Of a stretch of DNA of 64,000 nucleotides, positions 16,938 through 32,840 are shown piece after piece. How positions within the stretch are numbered: the stretch's first letter is position 1; the number at the start of each line of letters is the position of its first letter. This DNA is from Montifringilla adamsi (lineage: Eukaryota > Chordata > Aves > Passeriformes > Passeridae). A model generated the notes under the pieces. It saw nothing but the letters and a program-made list of their open reading frames with translations. It made no database searches and was not told where the DNA came from. Where the stretch lies: contig JAGGNK010010337.1 in NCBI GenBank assembly GCA_017590115.1, positions 2,602,141 to 2,666,140 of the forward strand, given 5' to 3'. Position numbers and translations under genes: made by a program.

Positions 16938-17118
16938 CTAAAGAGGATCCTCTTCCCAGAGACCCACTGAGCGGGCTGGGGATGCCACTCTTGCTCGTCA
17001 CTGTCACCGGGCTGCTTTTGCTGGCTGGGAAGAGATTCTGTGTTGGAGATGTTGGGGATTTGACAGGTTCAGCTGTTTTGGGTCGGGCTGAGAGATTCAG
17101 TGGCTGAGCTGCTTCATC
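16938..17118 (-). CDS. SOX6: SOX6 coding exon with PLNLS CtBP-type motif
   Basis: This 181-nt exon is read from 17118 to 16938. It begins [18 protein letters not shown], continues through [14 protein letters not shown] and ends SLGRGSSL plus one base (phase 0 in, phase 1 out). The acceptor is cattcaactcttgcag|GAT and the donor is TCTTTAG|gtaact. The PLNLS pentapeptide (codons at 17103-17089) is the motif reported for SOX6 recruitment of the corepressor CtBP2. The Ser/Pro-rich remainder is a disordered linker with several SP and TP sites. The segment [18 protein letters not shown] differs from my memory of mammalian SOX6 in a handful of residues, and DEAAQ has one alanine fewer than human. Confidence 0.95.
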
Positions 17119-21221
<4,103 letters not shown>

Positions 21222-23021
21222 TCAGCTCTTGTTTGTGGCTTCCCTTTCTGCTATTTGCAAAAAGAGGAAAAAACAAAGTCTGGAAAACTTCCAAACATCA
21301 ATATATTTTCTTTTTTTCATTTGACTTTTGCTGATTTTTCTTGATTTTTTATTCCTTCTTGCTAATGATTGTCATGGTGTTGAGCAAACAAATTACACTG
21401 TGCCTGAATATTAAAAACAAAATTTGTAAAATTATAAGGCTATTTATGAAAAGGAGGTATAAGCCCCTGTCAGAAGCAATAATAATGCAGGTCTTTCTGT
21501 TCTTAGCAAGTAATTAACCACTAATTCCAGAAACTTTACTGGGAGCTGCCACAAGAATGCTTTCCTACCAAAAGGCAAAGTTAAAATAGCCAACAAGGTA
21601 TGTCTCCATCTCTCTGTACAATGATATATGTTCTATAAGTGCTAATAATGAGCCTAGGCCTTAAAAGTTCCTGTAAATAGTGATGCAAGTCCAAAAAAAA
21701 CTCCTAAACTTTCAAAAAGTTTAACTGAAACATAGATTTTTATATTAAAATAAACAATCCCAACCAATAAAAAGTGTTTACTGAACAAAACCAATTGGGT
21801 CCAATTTCTTTCCAGTGACCAAACTTAAACCCTCACCTTGAATTAGCATCATGAATAATTCTTCTGCCACGAACAGGGAAGATCCTAATCCCTCTTCTAC
21901 ACACAGATCTACATAAACTTTGCCTTATTAGTGAGAAAAAAGCCAGGTGGTTTGTATGTAATTTCCAACATTACTATCATTCAGATGGACAAATAAAAAA
22001 AATTACAGTAATCAAAAGCAGACCTTTCAGCACATGTAATTAAATGAAAGCTTAATAAAGAATAATTTGCAAGAGCCAGATGTGCTTATGTCATAATTGT
22101 TGCTTTCTTTGGAACAATTTTTCTAATATAACAAGCCTCCACAGAAATGAAAGTTACACAATTCTGTAAGTTCAGTGACTCAGTGGCGAGACAAACGCAG
22201 GCGGGAGGGGCAGAGTCACAGCTCAGGGTGGCAAATGAAAACTATTGTTTGTTTGTTTGTTTCCACCCCTTTCCAGTACCACACAGGAACTACAAAAGGA
22301 ACACAGATTAATGTTTTGAAATTAGCGGTGTTTAAATATTTTGGCTAAGGTACAGGATTTTTTCCCTATGCTTGAAGGAAAAAGATTGAAAACAGAACAA
22401 AAATCCCAGCTATTGGTGAGGTCCTGGAGAATGAAAATGAAGCCTTTTATACAACAGTAGGTGGGTTATTTTCCCATAATAATACGATCTTATCCCTTTT
22501 AGAATATTCTTGTGGTCAACCTTTGCTTGCTTAATAGGATGATCTGCTTAAATGAGAGTAAAAAGCACATTTCACAAACTTTTGAAATCCTGCACGTTCT
22601 CAGCTCAGGAATAATCAGGCACTGCACTACAAAAGAGATAACACAATAAACTTGTATGCAATTTAGAGACAAAACCCAACTATTATAAAGGGTTTCTCAG
22701 TATTCTGTGGTTTGTCTATAAATACTTTTCCTTTTTTTTAACCAATTTAACTTCTTCTTCAACTGTCTGAAGAAGAGTACTTACACTTTACTAAAAGAAA
22801 ACTAAAACTTTTGTACTTACAAAAGTGTGTTGCACTTTCAAAAGTGTGAAAGGAATTCTGTGTGAAAATAAACTCATATTTATTAACTAAAGTTCAAAAG
22901 AGCTTCCTTCTCAGGTAAGCCATGAGGGCACAAAATTGTGGGGTATAAATTATTCTTTCTGCAGTATTCCATTTTTCATAGAAGATAAAACTTGATTGTC
23001 AATTGTGGCACTAAAAAATAG

Positions 23022-23445
23022 TGTGGTGGGTTGACCTAGGCTGGCTGCCAGCTGCCCAGCCAGCCACTCTCTGCCTCCCACTTCAGCAGGATGGGGGAGA
23101 AAACAAGATGGAAAAGGCCACGGGTCAAGATAAAGACAGGAAGATCTCTTACGTGTTACCATCACAGAAAAAAAAAACAAACAAAAAAAACAAAAAAAAA
23201 AACCAAAAACAAAAACAAAAAAAAAACCCCACAAACAAACAAACAAAAAATCCAAAAAAACCCCAAACAAACAAAAAAAAGACAGGAAGATCTCTTACGT
23301 GTTACCATCACAGAAAAAAAAAAAAAAAAAAATCCAAAAAAAACCAACCAAACAAACAAACAAAAAAAACACTTGGCTTGGGAAGAATTTATTTATTCTA
23401 ATTGACAATAGAGTTGCCTGGCAAGAAAGAGATAAATGCAGAGAT
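23022..23445 (+). mobile_element. Fragment of avian ERV LTR with internal duplication and A-rich expansion
   Basis: The left part (TGTGGTGGGTTGACCTAGGC, then CTGGCTGCCAGC, CAGCAGGATGGGGGAGAAAA, GGTCAAGATAAAGACAGG) matches the 5' part of a common avian ERV LTR as I recall it. The expected next segment, ACTTGG then an A/T-rich stretch, appears only at about 23370. Between them sits a run of A/C-rich sequence with a second exact 33-nt copy of GACAGGAAG...ATCACAG (23135-23167 and 23281-23313). The 3' limit is uncertain. Open frames here arise from AAA/AAC repeats and are not genes. Confidence 0.7.
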
Positions 23446-25678
23446 AAATACAAAGGCCCTATCCCTGCCACTTCCACTTGAAAATTTCTTGAAGAGATAT
23501 TTTGAGATCAATGCAAAGATAGAGACACCTGACAGCAGTCAGAGCAAGACGTGCTGGTCACCCGAGTGCCACCAGGACCAGCAACAGAAACACCCACAGC
23601 ATTCGCAGGATTAACATCAGGAAAAGTGGGCTGTTCTACTGACTATCCAGGAAACTGTTTGATTTTGGAAATGCAACCAGGAAAAGTAGAATAAAATTAG
23701 AATTTTTCACCACTCCCCTCCCAGGGTGTTGAGGGCTGTATTGGCTGTAGTGCAAGTCCTGTCAGGGAGAAATGTTTCTAAGGGAAGACAGAATAAAAGA
23801 AATTTTATCATTTACATATCTGCATGTATATATAAAACATGATTGGGTTTTTCCAAGGTCTTAGTACTGACTTTAGCCTGGCATTTCTATAAATTTAATT
23901 TAAAACATAAAAGCAAATGTATAAATAAGTAACAGCAATTGGCTTTCTGCTTTGCTTAAAACAAAGCTGTTCTACAAGGAAGTACAAATACTGCGAGAAT
24001 TCTCAGCAGCACTAGCAACATTGCTGTGTGGACTGAAAAGCTGTATGAGTTTTAAATACCAGTTTGTATGGGGAGCTAGCCAGTGTGGAAAAATATGTGC
24101 ATGCCACCATTGCAGGGAAAAAAGGGGATATTTTTGCAAATACCACTGCTGTGGCTCAAAATGGCAATTTAGGACCTCACATTGAGATGGTCAGATTGTG
24201 AAGCTTCTATTTGCAAGATTGAGGAGAGGACTAAAACCCAAACATTGAATGAATGTTGACTCTTGGCTTTTAAAGCTCAAAAGCAAAAGCTTCAGTGGAA
24301 TTTTTTCAACTGAAATTCTTACCTGCAAACTATTTCAGAAGTAAAAAAATTAAAATACCCTAAACCCTGAAACATATTTTATGCTAACCACTGACTCAGG
24401 AGGCTCTTGATTACAAATCAGATATTCAAAAACACCAAGTATTCTTGACTGTTTTAAGAAGCCTTAAAAATGCATAGCCTAGTTTTTATTTTTTCTCTAA
24501 GGTCACAATGTTAGATTCTTACATTCCTGTTCCCAACACATAAATAAAAGTAATGCTGATTTTGAGTTCCTCAGTGCTCCTGAAATAGTTAACAACTTTC
24601 AAGCCCAGATTATTTAAGGTATATAAACAAGGATGCAGATTTTCAGTTTTCAGAACTAGGCTCCTTCTGATGTCTGATTTGACACCTAAGGGTGGGATTT
24701 TGAAATGCCACAAGTCTCAGGGCAACGGCAAGTCAAGTCTCACATTTAAGCACCTATGAACTCAGAGTCTCATAGACTCAAGCACTTGTTACTAAACCCT
24801 ATTTCAGCTGTAATCAACTAAAAATCCAAGGGGAATTTATAGTTGAGGTCACTATGAGTCTGAATGATGTTCATCTACTTTAAAAAAATTCAAACAGAGT
24901 GCTGTACTCAGCATGTGCACAGAACAGCAGAAGCGCATACTGATTTTTTTCCTGGAAATGGCAGAGTTCACACTAAGCCTTTGTTAGAGCTTAGACCTAT
25001 AACAAGTCAAGAAGAGTTGAAAAAGAAAAAAAATAATAATTCTGTTGTGATGGTGATGGTGTTTTCTGCTTCAGAAATTTCCTACAGAATCTGATGAACT
25101 ATTTTGATTTTACTTTTCTCATAAAAAGTGTCATCCACCTTCTACAATTTATTTAAAAAGCTATGAACTAATTAATAATAGACCATCTTGACTGATCCAA
25201 ATGTTAAAACCTTTTCTAATGCCATCTAAGTTTCAAAATGCCTTTGTGAGATATTTTCATAACACAGAAGCATAATTGCCTTCACTGCCAGCATTCATTC
25301 ATGCCTGGCCAGAAGACAAAGGCCTTAGGTTCACACATTGCTCTCAAAAGTTTCAACATTTTTTCATCTAGTTTTTTCAGCTATCTTTCAATAATCAAAT
25401 TTCTTTCATTAGCTCAAGCCCCTTTCCCTATAATTTTTCTCTTGCACATAGGTCTGTGACATTCCTGGACATATTCTCTGCCAAATGAACACGACAATGT
25501 TCTCATGAACACAGCAAAGCTTTCCTGTGCATCCAATGTCTTCCCCTTCTTTGCTGCAGGAATATTCCTATTTATCTCTTAGGCTGCACCATATGTGTCT
25601 AAAAGAATAAATAAGAGCTAAGAATTTTAAGAATTAAATGTTACTGAAGTGGCACACAGTAAGGAAAATGGAATGGGC

Positions 25679-25812
25679 CATAGAATCATAGAATCACTGA
25701 TGTTGAAACAACCTCTAAGATCACCGAGTCCAACCATTAGCCTGGCCCTGCCATGTTCACCCCCTAAACCACGTCCCCAGAGTGCCACATCCACATCATA
25801 ACCCTTTTACCA
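25679..25812 (-). mobile_element. CR1 non-LTR retrotransposon, 3' end fragment
   Basis: The plus strand reads CATAGAATCATAGAATCACT, then ACCTCTAAGATCACCGAGTC, CAACCATTAGCCTGGC, and CCACATCCACATC. This is the reverse complement of the 3' end of a CR1 element, whose 3' terminus is the ATTCTATG octamer repeat. The element is therefore on the minus strand and truncated at its 5' side, which is normal for CR1. It supports an avian (or at least sauropsid) host. The right boundary is approximate. Confidence 0.9.
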
Positions 25813-27280
25813 GGGGCTTGTCAAGGACAGGCCCTAGGGAAAATTGGTTTTGAGAAGATACTTCAATAAAAAGTGATGAGCTGCTGCACAGAAGAGAGGG
25901 AGATTCTTTAGAGGTACAAGCTCGGAGGAAATGGAGGGACCAGGTGCATATACAGGAGCAGAAAGGCAAGGGCTAGAGACATTTCAGCTGACTGTGGTGA
26001 GGGAGCAGTTGGTCACAGCTGAGGGGACATAATTCAGATGTTATTTTTGCAGCAGAATTCTGAAGAAATTATAAGAAAGCTATGTGTGAAACATGGAGAT
26101 AAGAGAGTGGTTGCAATACTCAATGCAGCAGATGATGTTTGGGTGGTGAAGGCTGGTCCAGCAAAATAAAATGCAATGGGTGTACTTGGAAGATGCATCA
26201 CAAAGAATTTCAGTAGCAGGTGGTTTGCTTGAAGTAGAAAGAAAGGATCTGTTCTAGAAACTTTCACCCTTTTACTTCCTTTTCTTGGGAAAAATGCTAA
26301 GTTTTATGAACCCTGATTAATTCTGAAGTCTTCCATTACTAAAAATGGAAGCCCTATGTTACATCTTCAACAAATACATTTGCTACAGTAAATGAAACTG
26401 AACAATAAAGCTACTGAGAATCAAGTGAGAATCCTTATTTGTCAGCATTTTAAATGAATTGTGCAAAGCTGAAATATCTTATTTATAGAGATGAAAGTTC
26501 AGCTATTTAGACAATGAGTAATTTGGTTTCTAAAGATGAAAAACTCTAAGGAGTGACTGCAAGTGCTGTTGAAATCCTGCACTACAAGAGGTAATGCAGT
26601 TATTTTTTCCATAGTATATTTAGTAAGGAGTGTTGCAAAGCCATAATACCAGCATTTTCCTTCCGAGTACATAACAACCAATAATAATACTTAGAACTAT
26701 CTGATGACAAAGGGCTTTTGCAAGTTCACCAAAACCAGCAACATCTTTATTATTTCCAGCACACATTTCTGAAAGGAAGCTACTGCAACAAAAAAAATCA
26801 CACCTTCAGTGTCACTGCTTGTTTTTAATTATTGGCGTAGTGGTGTTTGAAAAAAAAAAAAAAAAACTAATGTCAAACAGATCAAAGGAAAGAGTTTCAG
26901 TTTGAAAAACTTTTTCTTTTGTTTGGAGGAAGAACAGACTAGTGTTCACACCCATGTTTTGGGTGTCACAGATAATAACTATGGAAATAAAGTCTCAGTG
27001 CTGACCTGAGCCCAGTGTCACTGGTATAACCCTCAGCAGTTCAGGAAAGGCAACCTTTTCAGAAAGCAGTGTAGAAGCATGAATATCCTACCCCAAAATT
27101 TCACTTAATCTAAGTGCAAGAACTGCTTCTAAAGTAATGTTAATTGTACTCATTCCTCCCATTTTTGTATATAAATATAATATTTTTAACTGACATGTCT
27201 TTTATACTAAATATGTTGTGTTTAACACTGCAGCTAAATGCTTTACTACAGCACCAAGGTAAGAAATGGGATTATAGACT

Positions 27281-27314
27281 TGTGTGTGTGTGTGTGTGCA
27301 TATGTATATATATG
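27281..27314 (+). repeat. (TG)9 plus TA-rich microsatellite
   Basis: Nine TG units are followed by CATATGTATATATATG. Confidence 0.95.
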
Positions 27315-28404
27315 AAGAAAAAAACCCCTGCCACCCAAAAGGGTTGCTTTTCTCTTTGTTTTAAGATCCTTCCTACATAGATGCTCACAATGAAAGGTGG
27401 CCTAACAGAAAACAACATCTAGAATCACAAGACAGCCTAAGTAACCCATCAGCAGCTTAACCATGTGACAAACCCAGGGGCAACACGAAGGCAGCTACGG
27501 CCTGTGGAGTCTGCCAAGGAGCCAGATGCCATCACCAGAAAAACACCTTCCAAGGCTCAGCATCTGTGTCCCAGCAGAGCTCTCCACACAAAAGGAGGAG
27601 GACGAGGAAGAGAAGGAAAGGTGAACATAAAATTGTAAAGGAATTGTACATATACATGAAAGCAACACTTAGTTGAATTTTAAAATACAAAACTTGAAAA
27701 AATCAAAGTTTTTGGTGAAAAAAACAATCTCCCTTCAAGACTGAATATTTTATGCCAAAAGTAAATGTTTTCTTTTGTTTCTGTTACCTGTTAAACCAGT
27801 ATATTTTATAAATTTATGATTATGAAATATAGATGTCTCGGAAGCATTTTCTCAGTTTACCTGAGAAAAATGCTAACAAAGAAAAATACACTGAATTTTA
27901 CAGACTTTTTAGGACTGTGGGCCAGACTCTCATTTTCATGTGTGCCACCACACAGATAATAAATAGCTTAGTATTTAAGAACCAAGAAGTATGCATCCTC
28001 TTAACTCAGAATTTTATGCTGAATAACTGAGACTTATTTGGCTCTACATGGGTATACCTGAAAAGGCATTGATCAAGCACAGCTACATGAAACTAGAATA
28101 AAAATTAGGGAAAAAGTGTTTAATTTAGAAGCACGATAAATAAAAAACAATAATTACTGAAAATACTTCTGGTTCTCTACAGAACCCAGTGTTATAAAGA
28201 TGTGCATAGCTTTCTTGTAACAGCAGCATTTTTTCTTTCCCCGTTTCCACATGTCTAATGCATCCATAGTGGACATAACGTTCTGATTTTAAACAGCCAT
28301 AGATCACTCTCCTGCAGAGTCTGCTCAGCATTAGAGTGTGAATATTCTCTGTATCTTCCCCCAATACACCAAATACCTCTGCAAAAAGGCATTGAGGTGC
28401 AACA

Positions 28405-28515
28405 CAAACAGGCAGCTAATGAATTATCATAACTAATGTCATAATAACAAAGATTGTTGCCGTGATTATTTATGCGCTTGCTGACTAATGTGCTCTCCGA
28501 TTTATTAAAACCCAA
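28405..28515. promoter_or_regulatory. Candidate enhancer with inverted SOX-type sites
   Basis: The block contains CTAATGAATTATC (homeodomain-like) and AACAAAGATTGTT at 28446-28458, two SOX-type half sites facing each other. GCCGTGATTATTTATGCGC and CTCCGATTTATTAAAAC follow. CpGs persist in a region where they are otherwise rare. The regulatory role is inferred. Confidence 0.3.
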
Positions 28516-30283
28516 TATGTGCAAACAAACTAACTGTATTTGTGAAAATACAAATAATACCTTTCATAGTCACAGGCAAAGTTGGAGGCGTTCAGTTTTC
28601 CCCTTACATTCAACTGTGCATTGAAAAATATTCTTTCTCATTTTACGAGCTTTTGGGTTGTTTGTTGTTTTTTGGGTTTTTTTAAGCTATTAACACCAGT
28701 AATTTCAGTGTCTGTCAGTTGCTATGGTATACTGTGTCAAGGGAAATTTTTGTGTGGCCCTAAATTCCCCTCAGTTCCTGTCTCCTTAGGAGAGACAAAT
28801 GCCTGTATTGCTTCACTCTCAAGCAGCAAAGGAACAGTTACCTAATTTCACCACTGAGTGTCTGCCGGTCCCAACTCCTTTCACTGGCCACAAATTCTTT
28901 GTACTGGTTCAGAAAAAGAAAAATCACTCTCATCTCTCCTGCTGCCCTGCTGCGGCTAATGGCCAGCCCAAACCGAAAATAAAAGAATCTCTCCACATTT
29001 CAGATACTGCAGCATGTATTGTTGTAGTACTGCAAAATAACAGCTTTATTTTGTTAAAAGGGTCTAACTTTAAGTGGACCATGGAATATTTATGGCTCTC
29101 AGTAGTCCTTTGAAAGAGTTATCTTATGTTTTTATGCCGATCATGGGTCAGAGGTTCAAATCAGCACTTCTTTCTGTCACTCCTTATATGTTTTACTATA
29201 ATTTACAGCTCAGCAAGAGGACTCATAAAACAAAAGTGTCTATTTTACTTCAGCAACTAATTCTAGCTAATCAAAGCTTTCCAGCAAAACAACCCAGCAT
29301 GAAACTCTGCGTGGAAAATATGCAGAGAACAAAGCGTTTTGTCAAATAACACATCTCATGATGTAAACACATATGTCTCTTATAGGAAATTTTATCGCTT
29401 CCACATTATCGGCACACAAAAGGAGCATTCTTGCTGCAGACCTGGTGCGACTGTGGAGCCATCGTCATTGGAAACAAGAGCCTGATTAGGTTCCCACACA
29501 GATATGAATAGATTTTCTTTTTTTAGTGTAATGCTGCCTTTCTTATTTCTTAAACAGACTAGTAATTGTGGCTGTAAAAACAGTGGATTGTGTTTGGACG
29601 ATATTTGTTTCTTCATATTTTTTTTAGCTACCCAATGACACCAATTATCCCATATGGTTGTCCTCTTCTGGAAAGTCTGAGTTAATCCACAGCTGTGAAG
29701 ATGAAGACGCACCCAGCAGGCTCTAAATCTGGTGGGTCTCTTGTCTGTTAATAGAGTCCACAGTCTGCTGGACAGATGTTAAGAGGATCTGTATAATAAG
29801 TCAGTGACAAAGACCCAGACTTCTTCTGAGGAAAATAACTAGCCAAAACGTATATATTCTTCATAGTTTTTCATTTTTGCTTCATCTTTTTGGGAAGAAA
29901 ATTTGCCTTACTTCACAGAGGAACCCCACGGCACATACAATAGGTCCTGCTCAAAATGTGAATGGACTAACAAACCACATTGGCATGTGTTCTGAAGAAA
30001 TGGAAGATTTTTTGGTCCATCACCCATCCCTATGTGCTGTGGGTCTTGCACTATTATTTTAAGTTTGGGCTCATTCATCATAATATGGGGGGAGCCCATA
30101 TTATTAGGTATTGTCAGCCTTAAAATATCTACTTACATTTGTAATGTGAGGAGAAATATAAAATGAAGATGAAATTTACATTTTACTAGTTTTTTGTTAA
30201 AAGTTATTAACATTGCCTTTTCTAAAATAAAGGGATTACAGATAATATTTTTCATCCACATGCTGATGTTATGGGAGGAAAAA

Positions 30284-30400
30284 CTAACTAACTAACCAAC
30301 CAAAACCTCAAAACAAACTGAAAAACAACAATAAAATCCTCATTTTAAAAAAGCAAAAAACCCAAAACACCCAAACCAAAAAAACCCAGCCAAAAACATA
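30284..30400 (+). repeat. A/C-rich low-complexity stretch
   Basis: It begins with ACTAACTAACTAACC and continues as irregular CAAAA/CCAAAA units. It has no coding potential. Confidence 0.8.
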
Positions 30401-31880
30401 AGGAAAGAATGTGGAATGAGAAGACACCTGCAGCAAGATCCATGTTTAGAGCCTCACTAACTTTTTCCTACCCCCACCTTTTTCTCTCTCTGGCCTGACA
30501 GCACAGACATCCAAACCCCAGAATCTTTCTCAGTTCCAGTCATGTAAATTTGGAGAAATGCTACAGACTTAAAATACATGCACCAGTGCAATAAAGAACT
30601 AACTTGCCTTCAGGCATATGTGCATTAAGGTGCTCTTAAGATCACTTCTGTTTCGTTTGCAAATTGTATTTCTTGTTCTTCTGACCTCCTCCTGCTTCAA
30701 GACAATGAATTAGAAATGGCCATCAAAACAGTTCTCTCTGCTTTGCTGTCTGAATGCAGGACGTCTCATGCAGGCATCACCCCTGAGATCAGATTGTGCC
30801 CCTTGGAAATCAAATGGCTTTGATTTCATTGAATTATGACATTTAAATACAATCTCTCAGCAACTGCCTGTTCACAACCTATTTACTGTAAAGCTGTGGA
30901 CAAAGCCAAGAAAGAATGCTTAGAGCTCAAATGAATTATCAGTCACTGCAAGGGGCTAAGACAATGTACATAATTTGGCACCTGGCAGTTGTCCCTGTAA
31001 TATTGTGTTTGTTTCCCCTTAGGAAGTAAAGCTTATGGTTTATTAGTTTTGCAGCACTTTGACAAGTTTTCAGGATAAAATGTCACCCCATCAACATATG
31101 AAGCTGCTGGGAATTTTTTGTGAGACAGCATGAATATAGCAAAAGAAAAGTTCACTTTCTGAAAAAAAAAAATTCAAAAACATATTCTGAAATTTTTACA
31201 CAACTAAATTTCAGAGAGTACTTTAGATATTTTATATCACCATAGAATACATGTAACATTGTGTCTATTGAAAGAAAGTGACTACTCATCTCACAGTGTC
31301 AGTGAGTGTGATATTAAATCAGACTTTCAATTTTTTCCAGTGTCACTGGTTCAAAAATCTAATGCTGTAAAGTATAGGTACTGATCCTCAGTCCCCAAGA
31401 GAGAAAACTAAATTTTTGTCAGAAAAGAACAAAAGGTTGTCCAAAAGCTGACAGGGGGAAAAGAGTAACAGCTACCAAAGTACACACACAAACAAAGCAA
31501 AACAAAAACAAATTTAAAAACATATATACAGAATTGAAGGCCTTCTGTGGCAGTATGGATCTCTTACTTTCTGAAGAACAATTCCCTTGCTAAGCCACTG
31601 ACTGGAAGGAGAGGCAAAAATCCTCACTGACTTGGCGGCTGTGTCACACCTCATTTCACTCTTTTTTTTTTTTTTTCCTTTCCAAACAGACTGAGTGTTG
31701 GTCTTCTGAGAATATGATGCTAAGCCACTTTTCCTGTAGAGTTTTTAAACTGGGCCTCTGAGAAAGGGTTTGATACAATTCAATGACTGAAGTAATACCT
31801 TTGTCCATCTGAGCATTAAATGGCCCATTGAAATACAGCTTAGTTAGAAAGAATTTCAGCAAATGGTGCTTTCTAATTTT

Positions 31881-31902
31881 TATTATTATTATTATTATTA
31901 TT
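31881..31902 (+). repeat. (ATT)n microsatellite
   Basis: A perfect TATTATT... run of about seven units in the 24-kb intron. Confidence 0.95.
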
Positions 31903-32549
31903 CCTTTCCCAACAGATTACAGCCTAGATCTGAAAATGCAGTTCAATCACTTTTGGTTGCCTCTTAGGTCAGGCCTTTAGCCAGTGTTAATTAAATATAA
32001 CCCCTTCAGAATACTGGAGGTTAAATGAGAGCAACAAACTGGTCTTCTTCAACTATTACCTCATACTCTCCAAAAAGCTGTATTTTGTTTGGGAGGGCCC
32101 TTGTTTAAACCCATTGGTCTTAACAATAAAAAATTTACTGGGAGCAGGGAGGGGGAAAAACATGCTAAATGCTATTTTATCCAACAGCCAGTAATCACTA
32201 AACATTAAACACCTATTTCCATGCAATAGACTATGTCTATTGTGTTTAAATAACACACATCATAAAGGAAAGTGCAGCATCAGACAATTTAGGCTGTAGC
32301 AGCACATACAGCAGAATTTTCAACTTGATAAAGTGAAACTATAAAGAGTCGATGCATAAGTCAGACAGCTTCCATACCTAATATCCTTCCCTGCAGCTAT
32401 TAGAAGTTCACATTTTTGTCTCTAGTAGGCATGCACATTAGTTTACCTACAATTTCCTGTATTCAGTCACATTTTGTTGTCTGTTCCCTACAATTTGACT
32501 AGAGCATGAAATTGGAAAGTAGCTGAAATTGTCGTTTTTTCATCTTAGT

Positions 32550-32840
32550 GATTTTAAATTAAAAAAGGAGGCTTTTGTGCGGGCCATTTGTTTGCTGCTT
32601 CGTAAAAAAGTTTCCTGAAGTACTCATAATAATTTTACTATCAGGTGAAAGCAAGCTTTTTTAACACATGGCAATTAGTCTTGTCTTTCTGAACATGACT
32701 TTACCGTAAATACTCCTCCTTGACTATCCCTTTGTCCCAAGATTCCTTAGAAGAACGCAACCAAGCGATAATTCAGCATTATTGCTGCTCCAGTGCACTA
32801 ATCGCTTAAAGCGCAGCGAGGACCCTGTGTTTAGTGCCAC
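32550..32840. promoter_or_regulatory. Candidate conserved noncoding block
   Basis: High-complexity sequence with retained CpGs, including GTGCGGGCCATTTG, TTACCGTAAATA, AACGCAACCAAGCGATAATTC and AATCGCTTAAAGCGCAGCG (a short inverted CGCTTAAAGCG). No coding frame is convincing. It is inferred to be under constraint. Confidence 0.25.

Noticed and set aside
23021..23481. Several overlapping open frames of 60-126 codons on both strands
   Set aside because: They arise from A/C-rich low-complexity sequence (Lys/Asn/Gln or Phe/Val runs) inside an LTR fragment.
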